64,000 nt of DNA, from NCBI RefSeq assembly GCF_039645565.1, contig NZ_CP147914.1, positions 310,001 to 374,000 on the forward strand, written 5' to 3'. This document shows positions 57,631-64,000 of this stretch, one piece after another. Both the position numbers and the translations under genes were made by a program. The notes beneath the pieces were generated by a model. The model searched no databases. It was given only the letters and a program-made list of their open reading frames with translations, and was not told the origin of the DNA. Source of the stretch: Sulfurimonas sp. HSL1-2 (GTDB taxonomy: Bacteria; Campylobacterota; Campylobacteria; Campylobacterales; Sulfurimonadaceae). Positions within the stretch are counted from its first letter, which is position 1. The number at the start of each line of letters is the position of its first letter.

Positions 57631-60327
57631 TCAGTAGGCGATGCCCAGGCCGAAGCGGATCGTGTGGCGGTCCGAGGCCAGCGGTGAGTCGCTGTAGTAG
57701 TAATCCACGGTGATGGGCAGCGGGAGTTTGTTGAACCAGAAAGTGTCGAGCGTCAACCCTGCCGAGGCCTCGGACGTATAGAGATGCGAGGCCGAGGGGT
57801 TGAAGGGTTCGAAGTCGTAGTAGGCGTAACCGGCCCGCAGGGCTTCGCGGCGGAGCGAAACGGGGAAGGTGAAGAAGTAGGCGGAGAGGTTGAACACCTT
57901 GCGCAGCTCTGCATCGGCTTTGAGCGCGCTTTTGGCATAGGTCGTATCGCGCAGGGTCGGCATGACAACCGTCGAGGGGTCGTTCTCTTTGAGCTTGTCG
58001 GCGATGCCCGTTGCGAGTTTGACGCCGCGGGCCTCCAGGCCGCTGTCGGCACTGCTTTGCGAATACTGTCCGCCGAGGGCAAGATAGAATTCGTGGCTCA
58101 GGTCGTGCTCCAGCGCCGCCTCTCCACCCCAGGCGACATCCCCCCGGTCGAAGGCACTATAGGGGGTCAGAGCGTAAAAGGCGTTGCGGTACATGCTGAC
58201 ACCGTACTGCTCGCTGCGTGCCAGGGGAAGCGCGAGGGAGATCGGGGTCCGGGTGTCCGCCTCGTAATCCTGGTAGTAGGTGCCACGCAGCGCCCCGTAT
58301 TCGTACCCGCGCCGCCAGAAGGGGAGTTCCGCTTCCGCCGCGAAGCCGAAATGGCGGGGAGCGGGTTCGGTGGCATTGCGCTCGGGGGAATCGATGACCC
58401 CGTAGGCGGTCACGGCGAACTGCAGAAGGTACTGGCTGTTGGCGTAGCGCATCCCGCCGAGGGTATAGGCGTCGACGTTCCGGGTCACGAAGGCTGAGAG
58501 GGCGTTGCGCGTCAGCGGGTCGGCGAAGTTGAGCGAGAGGGTATAGAGCAGCCCGGCGTCGCTGTCGCTGCCCAGGGCGACGTCCGTACCGCTGTAGTGC
58601 AGCTCAAGCGGCGAATGGTAGGGGTGCCCGAGGTCAATGGCCTCCGCCGAGGCATTCGTTTCCGGAGGGGTCTCCCCCGTCTTCTCGAAGAAGAGGGTGA
58701 CTTCATAGGGCGCTTCGTCGAACGTTTCGAGGGGTATCTTTTGATAGGTGTAGGCATCCGCGCCCATCACGGCGGCCAGGGCATGGGTGTCGTCGATCAG
58801 GCGTGCCTCGAAGATCGTGTCGGCGGGGTGCGCCCGGCTGACCCGTCCGTGGTCATAGCAAAAAAGGCCGGAACCGTGCGGCGAATTGGCGATGAAGTAG
58901 ATGCGGCCCCGGCTGTCGACGCCGCTGACGTTGCCATAGTACCCTCGGAGGGAGAAGAGCGGGGTTTTGTTTTTGTAGAGTGTGCGCGTTTTACCTTCAC
59001 CCTGCACGAAGTAGTAGAGGTTGTCCTCCCCGTCGATAAAGACCGAGGAGTTGGTACGGGCGTAGAAAGTGTCGCCGACATAGAGCTGCGGCTGGTCGAA
59101 GGAGGCGGGGACGTTGAAGTAGACGGGGGTGCCGTCGCGCAGGTACCCTTCGATGACGCGGCCTGCCGTACCGTCTATGAGGTGGGCGCCTTCCGTATAG
59201 AGACCGGCTTCGATGCGCAGCGGCGAGGTGTAGGCGCTGCTCTGGGTTGCATAGCGTCCTTCAGGGCTCCTGACGACCTTCCCGGTGCGGTAGCTGCCGC
59301 TTTCCCGGGTGAGCCTGCCGCTTTTCTTGTCGTAGACGATCAGCTCGGGAAAGCTTCTGCCGGTTGCGTTGACGGTGAAGTAGACGGCGTCGTCGTCGCT
59401 GTTTATCGGCGTGTAGAACTGCGTTTCGGCCAGAGGGGTGCCTTCGACGTCTTTCATTTCACGTGCTTCTGCCGCCATCTCGTCGGCCCAGGCACGAAGG
59501 GCCGTTTCAAAATCGTAGCCGATAGTGCGCCTGGTCGTGCTATTGGTGAAGAAGGGCCAGAACCAGTCATAGGAGTGCTCTTTCCAGTAGGCATTGACAT
59601 CGGCCATTCCGTATGTAAGGGCCAGGTCGTACTGGTAAAAGCCCCCCAGGGTGTAGAAGTGTGAGCCGTAGAGGAAGTCGTAATGGGCATTATAGACCCG
59701 CTCGGGGGTGAGGAGGCCTGCTTTCGCCTGCTGGAGGGTCGCGGCTTTGAAGCGGCCGCTGTAGAGGCGCCCCCCGTTGCCGTGCCACGACTCGTTCAGG
59801 ACGGCATTCCCTTCGAGCAGGAAGCTGCTCTCGACGATATTGGGCAGGGTGAACCAGGGCAGCAGCACGAAGCCGTTGCCGAACACGGTGTGCAGTGCGC
59901 CGGAGACGGGGTTGTCTTTGGCGTTCATCTGGTAGTTATGGGCGGTTTCGTGGTACAGCAGGGTGTTCAGCCAGGAGGTCGAACTGAAGTAGTCGATCAT
60001 CAGCGCCCCGCCGCCGTAGTTGATTTGCCGGTTGTTGGGATAGGGGGTCGAGAAACCGTTGGCGATCTGGTTGTGGCTGGAGAGCAGGCCGACGTAGAGC
60101 GTCTCGTCCATGCTATAGCCGTAGAGCTTGTCATATTGCGGCAGCATCGCGTTTTCGACCGCGGCCGCTTCACGGGCGACGGGGAGGTTCCCTTCCGTAT
60201 AGATCAGCTCGCAGTCGCCGAGTTCGGCCGTGAAATAGGGCGCGTCGCAGGGGACGGTACTGCTTTGCAGGAGCGCCGCGTGCAGGCCAAGGGTGGGGAG
60301 TAGCAGGAGGGATGCCAATCGGGTCAT
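57631..60327 (-). CDS. secreted metallopeptidase / beta-propeller / outer-membrane barrel protein
   Basis: An 898-residue exported protein (signal peptide to about residue 18, mature part with a C27/C39 pair). Residues 60-310 carry LLYHETAHNYQ (HExxH, 126-130) and LLEGNAVLNE (Glu172, Glu179 as candidate third ligand), as in gluzincin metallopeptidases. Residues 310-600 show repeated YFxVNATG / LYYFVQGEGK / IYFIANSPHG units like a beta-propeller. Residues 600-898 have amphipathic strands and end IRFGLGIAY, as in an outer-membrane barrel. I know no characterised family with this order. The substrate and orientation are unknown. Confidence 0.7.
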   Translation of the reverse strand: MTRLASLLLLPTLGLHAALLQSSTVPCDAPYFTAELGDCELIYTEGNLPVAREAAAVENAMLPQYDKLYGYSMDETLYVGLLSSHNQIANGFSTPYPNNRQINYGGGALMIDYFSSTSWLNTLLYHETAHNYQMNAKDNPVSGALHTVFGNGFVLLPWFTLPNIVESSFLLEGNAVLNESWHGNGGRLYSGRFKAATLQQAKAGLLTPERVYNAHYDFLYGSHFYTLGGFYQYDLALTYGMADVNAYWKEHSYDWFWPFFTNSTTRRTIGYDFETALRAWADEMAAEAREMKDVEGTPLAETQFYTPINSDDDAVYFTVNATGRSFPELIVYDKKSGRLTRESGSYRTGKVVRSPEGRYATQSSAYTSPLRIEAGLYTEGAHLIDGTAGRVIEGYLRDGTPVYFNVPASFDQPQLYVGDTFYARTNSSVFIDGEDNLYYFVQGEGKTRTLYKNKTPLFSLRGYYGNVSGVDSRGRIYFIANSPHGSGLFCYDHGRVSRAHPADTIFEARLIDDTHALAAVMGADAYTYQKIPLETFDEAPYEVTLFFEKTGETPPETNASAEAIDLGHPYHSPLELHYSGTDVALGSDSDAGLLYTLSLNFADPLTRNALSAFVTRNVDAYTLGGMRYANSQYLLQFAVTAYGVIDSPERNATEPAPRHFGFAAEAELPFWRRGYEYGALRGTYYQDYEADTRTPISLALPLARSEQYGVSMYRNAFYALTPYSAFDRGDVAWGGEAALEHDLSHEFYLALGGQYSQSSADSGLEARGVKLATGIADKLKENDPSTVVMPTLRDTTYAKSALKADAELRKVFNLSAYFFTFPVSLRREALRAGYAYYDFEPFNPSASHLYTSEASAGLTLDTFWFNKLPLPITVDYYYSDSPLASDRHTIRFGLGIAY

Positions 60328-60403
60328 ACGAAAAAACCTCGGGAGAGTTGCAACATTATAGTGCCTGAAGTGTTACAAATCAACCGGGTTCAGTCCCGAT
60401 GGG

Positions 60404-60409
60404 TATAAT
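60404..60409 (+). promoter_or_regulatory. -10 box seven bases before the rlmB start
   Basis: TATAAT and ATG (60417) are separated by seven bases, so transcription should start at or next to the A of ATG. Confidence 0.5.
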
Positions 60410-60416
60410 AACGGCT

Positions 60417-61187
60417 ATGAAAGATTCCTCAACCTACCAAAACAAGAAGCGTTTTTTCGAAAGCATGATCACCCTGTACGGGCGCAATGCTGTCGAGGAG
60501 GTCCTGGACGACCCGACGGTCGAGATCCATGCCCTCCACCTGGCCGAGTCGAACAAGCAAGAGGGGGTGATCGAGCGCATCACCGCCAAAGCAGAGGCAC
60601 GGGGCGTGGCGATCAGGTACCATGCCAAAGCGGCGCTGTCGCGTATCTCCCGGAATGCCAAACAGGACCAGGGAGTCGCCCTCGACATCATCGCGCCGAC
60701 CTACCGTAGTGCCCAGACGCTGCTGGAGACACCGGTGGCCAAGGGCCGGCTGCTGGCACTTGACGGCATCCACAACCCCCAGAACCTCGGGATGATCATC
60801 CGTTCGGCGGCGGCGGGGAACATCGACGGCATCCTCCTGCCCAAGCAGGGCAGCGCCAAACTCTCCCCACTGGTCATGAAGGCGAGCGCGGGGACGCTCT
60901 TCAAGCTGCCGGTCTACTACTGCGAGGCGCTCCCGGAGATCCTGGAGGCGCTGCAAACGCAGGGGTGGAGCATTTTCGGCCTCTCCTCCCATGCCGATGC
61001 AACGCTCCACACGCTCGCCGTTCCGGCACGGACGGTTTTCGTATTGGGCAATGAGAGCGAGGGGGTGAGCGACGCGGTGGCGGCACGCTGCAACGCGCAG
61101 GTCGCCATCCCGATGCAGCGGGGGGTTGAGTCGCTCAACGTTGCCGTCACGGCGGCGCTGCTGGCCTTTCTGCCGGCCGGGGAGTAA
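60417..61187 (+). CDS. rlmB: RlmB-type SPOUT rRNA 2'-O-methyltransferase
   Basis: A 256-residue TrmH-family enzyme. The N-terminal substrate domain contains ITLYGRNAVEEVL. The SPOUT knot has motif 1 LDGIHNPQNLGMIIRSAAA, motif 2 FVLGNESEGVSDAV and motif 3 IPMQRGVESLNVAVTAALL. It most likely methylates a guanosine ribose in 23S rRNA; another tRNA/rRNA target cannot be excluded. ATG at 60417 is chosen because the earlier in-frame ATG (60399) lies upstream of the -10 box. Followed 4 bp later by pldA. Confidence 0.92.
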   Translation: MKDSSTYQNKKRFFESMITLYGRNAVEEVLDDPTVEIHALHLAESNKQEGVIERITAKAEARGVAIRYHAKAALSRISRNAKQDQGVALDIIAPTYRSAQTLLETPVAKGRLLALDGIHNPQNLGMIIRSAAAGNIDGILLPKQGSAKLSPLVMKASAGTLFKLPVYYCEALPEILEALQTQGWSIFGLSSHADATLHTLAVPARTVFVLGNESEGVSDAVAARCNAQVAIPMQRGVESLNVAVTAALLAFLPAGE

Positions 61188-61191
61188 TGGC

Positions 61192-62343
61192 ATGAGACGG
61201 GTTGTGCTGTGGATGTTCCTGCTCTGCCTGGGGGCGATGGCGGAGAGCCGGTTCGAGACGGGGATGGAACATTACCGCCAGGGAGACTACCCCGCGGCGT
61301 TTGCGATCTTTACGGCCGCGTACGAGGCGACGGAGGATGAGGACGCGGCCTATATGCTCGCCAGGATGTATGAAAAAGGCGAGGGGGTCGAAGCCGACCG
61401 GGCCGAGGCCGCCAGGTGGTACCGCCGTTCGGCGCGGCGCTACTTCGAGGCGGCGGCGGACTCCTCCCTGCACCGGGAGAACAAGCGGCTGCTTTCGACC
61501 TACCGCGAACTCGACCCCGTCGAGGACAATGAGACCGCCGAGACGATCCGCAAAAGCATCGTTTCCGATTTCGGTCTGAAGACCTTTCACGAGAACTACC
61601 TGCTCCCCTTCGGCTACCGTGAAGGCGTGTATGACAGCTATGTGCCCTCGGACCATTACAAGAACATTGAATCGGAACTGCAGCTGAGTTTCCGCCTCGA
61701 TTTCCTCCCCAATCTCTTCGGCCTGAACGAGACCTATTCGGCGGCCTATACCCAGCGCTCCTTCTGGCAGGTGTACGCGGGCTCTTCGCCCTTCCGGGAG
61801 ACGAACTACCAGCCCGAAGTCTTCGTTACCTTCCCGACGGCGTCGCACAAAGTGCCGATCAAATCGGTGGCCGTCGGTTTTGCCCACCAGTCCAACGGTC
61901 AGGGGAATATCACCGAGCAGGATTTCGGCGATATCAATGTCAGCGATCCCGCAGCCATAGCGCCTTATCTGCGCAACCGGTCGCGCTCGTGGAACTACGC
62001 CTGGACGGAGGCTATCTTGCAGACGGGAAGCCTCTTTACGGAGCTGAAGCTCTGGTACCGTTTCAAAGAGAGCGAAGAGGATGATAACCCGGATCTGACC
62101 GACTACCTTGGGTATGGGTCGCTGCGGTTTATTCTGCCGTACGGCAAGAGTATGACGAGCCTGCTGCTGCGGCAGAACTTTGTGACGGGCAAGGGGGCGC
62201 AGCAGCTGATCTGGACCTATCCGTTCTCACACCGCGAGAATGTCTTCTGGTGCCTGAAGGCCTTCACCGGTTACGGCGAGAGCCTTATCGACTATAACAA
62301 CTACGTGACGAAATTTTCGATCGGGTTCAGTTTTTCGCGCTAG
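61192..62343 (+). CDS. pldA: outer-membrane phospholipase A with N-terminal Sel1 repeat
   Basis: A 383-residue protein. After a signal peptide (to about 18), residues 20-88 form Sel1/TPR-like helices (AAYMLARMYEKGEGVEADRAEAARWYRRSA). From about 130 a 12-strand barrel follows. The OMPLA active site is VAVGFAHQSNG with His232 and Ser234; the third residue is probably Asn268 in SRSWNYAW, farther away than in E. coli because of an insert. It ends in FSFSR. OMPLA hydrolyses phospholipids in the outer leaflet on membrane stress. Start has GGGGAG upstream. Confidence 0.9.
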   Translation: MRRVVLWMFLLCLGAMAESRFETGMEHYRQGDYPAAFAIFTAAYEATEDEDAAYMLARMYEKGEGVEADRAEAARWYRRSARRYFEAAADSSLHRENKRLLSTYRELDPVEDNETAETIRKSIVSDFGLKTFHENYLLPFGYREGVYDSYVPSDHYKNIESELQLSFRLDFLPNLFGLNETYSAAYTQRSFWQVYAGSSPFRETNYQPEVFVTFPTASHKVPIKSVAVGFAHQSNGQGNITEQDFGDINVSDPAAIAPYLRNRSRSWNYAWTEAILQTGSLFTELKLWYRFKESEEDDNPDLTDYLGYGSLRFILPYGKSMTSLLLRQNFVTGKGAQQLIWTYPFSHRENVFWCLKAFTGYGESLIDYNNYVTKFSIGFSFSR

Positions 62344-62349
62344 CGGCGC

Positions 62350-62670
62350 TCAGGAGAACATCATCTCGTAAGGGCGGCGGATCGCTTCGACGACCTCGCC
62401 GACGCTCATGTGGCGGCTTTTGCGCAGGAACTCCCGCCCGTCGAGGAAGACGAGCAGGGTCGGGATGGCGAAGACGCTGTAGTGCGAAGCGATCTCCGGG
62501 GATTCGGAGATATCGATACTGACGATCTCGACGGCATCGAAATTAGTGGTGACGGCGTCGACGAGTTTCGGTTTCAGGGCATGGCAGACGTTGCAGGTCG
62601 GGGCACTGAAGTAGAGCATGACCGCCGGCTTCTCGCGGAGGGTGTTTTCGATCTCGGTAAGTGTTTGCAT
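62350..62670 (-). CDS. thioredoxin-family protein
   Basis: A 106-residue single-domain thioredoxin. The active site is CNVC in FSAPTCNVCHALKP (about residues 21-34), and the cis-Pro is in FAIPTLLVFLDGRE. The CNVC pair differs from the CGPC of classical thioredoxin, so its redox potential and partners may differ. No signal peptide, so cytosolic. It is downstream of yaaA on the same strand with a 20-bp gap. Confidence 0.93.
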   Translation of the reverse strand: MQTLTEIENTLREKPAVMLYFSAPTCNVCHALKPKLVDAVTTNFDAVEIVSIDISESPEIASHYSVFAIPTLLVFLDGREFLRKSRHMSVGEVVEAIRRPYEMMFS

Positions 62671-62690
62671 GAGAGAATTTTACCCCACAA

Positions 62691-63428
62691 TCACGCAATA
62701 ATGTCGAAGACGGCTTCACGCTTCCCTTTTTTCTCGAGAATCTCCCGGCAGGCGAGCCCCGGGATCTGCGAAGCGAGCAGATCCTCAATGGTTTCGAAAC
62801 GGTGCTGCGCGAGGTGGCGCAGCACGATGCCGCGGTACGCCTTCGCCCAGTGGCTCACAACCTTCCCCTCCTTGATGAACTTCATCGTCGTGATCGGTTT
62901 TGTCGGTTTGAAGAATTTGTCGTAGTAGCCCGCACGCAGGTCGAGGATCTCGTCTTCGCCGATCAGGGCGTCGAGCTCGGCGTTAAACGCATCCTTATAA
63001 TAGCGTTCGGGCGCGAAGTCGCCGACGCTGTTGCCCTGCTTGACTTTATAGGCGGGGATGAGGTCGCCGCCGCGCAGCGGGCCGAAAAGGTTGGAGAAGA
63101 TAATGAGCCGCTCTTGCAGGTAGGCGCTCCCCTCCGCATCGAGGGAGGGGTAGTCAAGGTATTCGTAGGCTACGCCGTCGTAGCGTTCGACCGCGGGCAT
63201 GGTCGGCGCGCTGTAGAGGTCGGCGATGAAGGGCTGGGCATCCCCGGCTTTTTTCAGACCGAAAAGGGCAAGTACCTGGTCGAGGTCATCACCGCTGACG
63301 ATGGCATTATAGGCATCGAGAATCGCCTTGCGGGGCGGGAGTCCAAAAAGGAGGGTTTCCGTATCGAGACCGCCGAAAGCGCCGCCGGTGCGTTTGCCTT
63401 CGGAGGGGGAGAAGAGGGTGAAAATCAT
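62691..63428 (-). CDS. yaaA: YaaA-family peroxide-stress protein
   Basis: A 245-residue protein of the YaaA/DUF328 family. IFTLFSPSEGKR at the start, LIIFSNLFGPLRGGDLIPAYKVKQGN in the middle and VVSHWAKAYRGIVLRHLA near the end are family motifs. In E. coli YaaA lowers free iron and protects DNA under H2O2 stress. The ATG at 63428 gives the canonical N-terminus; the ten extra residues of the longer frame are not conserved. Followed by thioredoxin, a fitting oxidative-stress pair. Confidence 0.92.
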   Translation of the reverse strand: MIFTLFSPSEGKRTGGAFGGLDTETLLFGLPPRKAILDAYNAIVSGDDLDQVLALFGLKKAGDAQPFIADLYSAPTMPAVERYDGVAYEYLDYPSLDAEGSAYLQERLIIFSNLFGPLRGGDLIPAYKVKQGNSVGDFAPERYYKDAFNAELDALIGEDEILDLRAGYYDKFFKPTKPITTMKFIKEGKVVSHWAKAYRGIVLRHLAQHRFETIEDLLASQIPGLACREILEKKGKREAVFDIIA

Positions 63429-63476
63429 GCTGAAATCTCTTTTTTGCATATTGTACAAAATTTTTTCAATTTAGTC

Positions 63477-63505
63477 TTGACATCACGGGTGGAATCGACT
63501 ATAAT
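63477..63505 (+). promoter_or_regulatory. perfect sigma70 promoter of the tRNA cluster
   Basis: TTGACA (63477-63482), 17-base spacer, TATAAT (63500-63505): a full consensus, rare in this window. It is 20 bases before the first tRNA-Thr. Confidence 0.85.
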
Positions 63506-63525
63506 TCTGGCTCAATTTCAAATAC

Positions 63526-63601
63526 GCCGGCATAGCTCAGCTGGTAGAGCAACTGATTTGTAATCAGTAGGCCCGGGATTCGACTTCTCGTGCCGGCACC
63601 A
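63526..63601 (+). tRNA. tRNA-Thr (anticodon TGT)
   Basis: A 76-nt cloverleaf with acceptor GCCGGCA / TGCCGGC, discriminator A and an encoded CCA. The anticodon loop TTTGTAA gives TGT. First in the four-tRNA cluster. Confidence 0.96.
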
Positions 63602-63656
63602 TTTCGAAATTGTTTTTTCATTTAGAAACAGTGTTAGACCAGATATAACAGGCCGT

Positions 63657-63742
<86 letters not shown>

Positions 63743-63744
63743 TT

Positions 63745-63821
<77 letters not shown>

Positions 63822-63907
63822 CTGGGAGCTGTAGTATAAGTTGTTTACTACTTCACAACTACATAAATAGTTTTTAGTTTCCCATTATTACTTTATTGCT
63901 GTTACAT

Positions 63908-63982
<75 letters not shown>

Positions 63983-64000
63983 CGGAACGTTTGGGTACGT

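Noticed and set aside
63983-64000. Start of a tuf gene
   Set aside because: Only 18 bases remain after the last tRNA and they contain no start codon that can be assigned.

Overview
The window reads as a chromosomal segment of a GC-rich member of the Campylobacterota, probably close to Sulfurimonas and relatives. The evidence is the petABC set with a diheme cytochrome c1, the phylum-typical versions of MoaA, MnmG, BioB, TopA and YaaA, an SO_0444-type permease, and promoters that consist mostly of a TATAAT-like -10 box in an AT-rich patch. The assignment rests on recognising protein families, not on a search. No phage, insertion sequence or CRISPR array is visible. Genes are tightly packed with many 4-base stop/start overlaps, and no gene-free stretch exceeds 300 bases.

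Layout. 1-6600: partial MtfA-like peptidase, DUF434 protein divergent from RNase Z, then a minus-strand MoxR / DUF58 / transglutaminase / flavin-reductase operon. 6730-20010: a metal (probably copper/silver) resistance island. It holds a 43-residue membrane protein, a two-component system behind a SHOCT protein and a Met-rich periplasmic protein, a CopB-type P-ATPase, a divergent porin and cytochrome c, a CusCBA-like RND operon ending in a small Cys-rich lipoprotein, and an SO_0444 permease. Three promoters in this island carry the same 11-bp-phased direct repeat at a fixed distance from the -10 box, which suggests one regulon driven by the local OmpR-family regulator. 20010-26170: RMD1-family protein, ArsB with a palindromic operator, a structured intergenic region with a heptanucleotide array, an MMPL exporter with a thioredoxin-fold partner, and a TrxB-like flavoprotein. 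26380-28300: an AT-richer lipoprotein made of three repeats.

28300-41200: mostly housekeeping. It contains the Memo/AMMECR1 pair, a cation/proton antiporter, bioB, a phosphodiesterase, topA, a DegT-fold protein lacking the PLP lysine, tRNA-Val, thrS-infC-rpmI-rplT and upp. 41260-45180: a TonB-dependent receptor / YfiR-like / diguanylate cyclase operon linking an outer-membrane receptor to c-di-GMP. 45180-50740: a possible nuclease-fold protein, small hypotheticals, tRNA-Ser, mnmG and a GT-B-like protein. 50790-55390: petABC (bc1 complex), moaA with a short upstream ORF, and queE. 55390-62350: a TAXI-type binding protein, an outer-membrane barrel, a large secreted peptidase-propeller-barrel protein, rlmB, and phospholipase A with a Sel1 N-terminus. 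62350-64000: thioredoxin, yaaA, and a tRNA-Thr/Tyr/Gly/Thr cluster in the order found upstream of tufB in other bacteria.

The strongest leads are the shared metal-regulon promoter architecture, the metallopeptidase / beta-propeller / outer-membrane-barrel protein, the PLP-lysine-less DegT protein, the NYN/PIN-like reading of DUF434 beside RNase Z, the receptor-YfiR-cyclase operon and the small coupled ORF before moaA.
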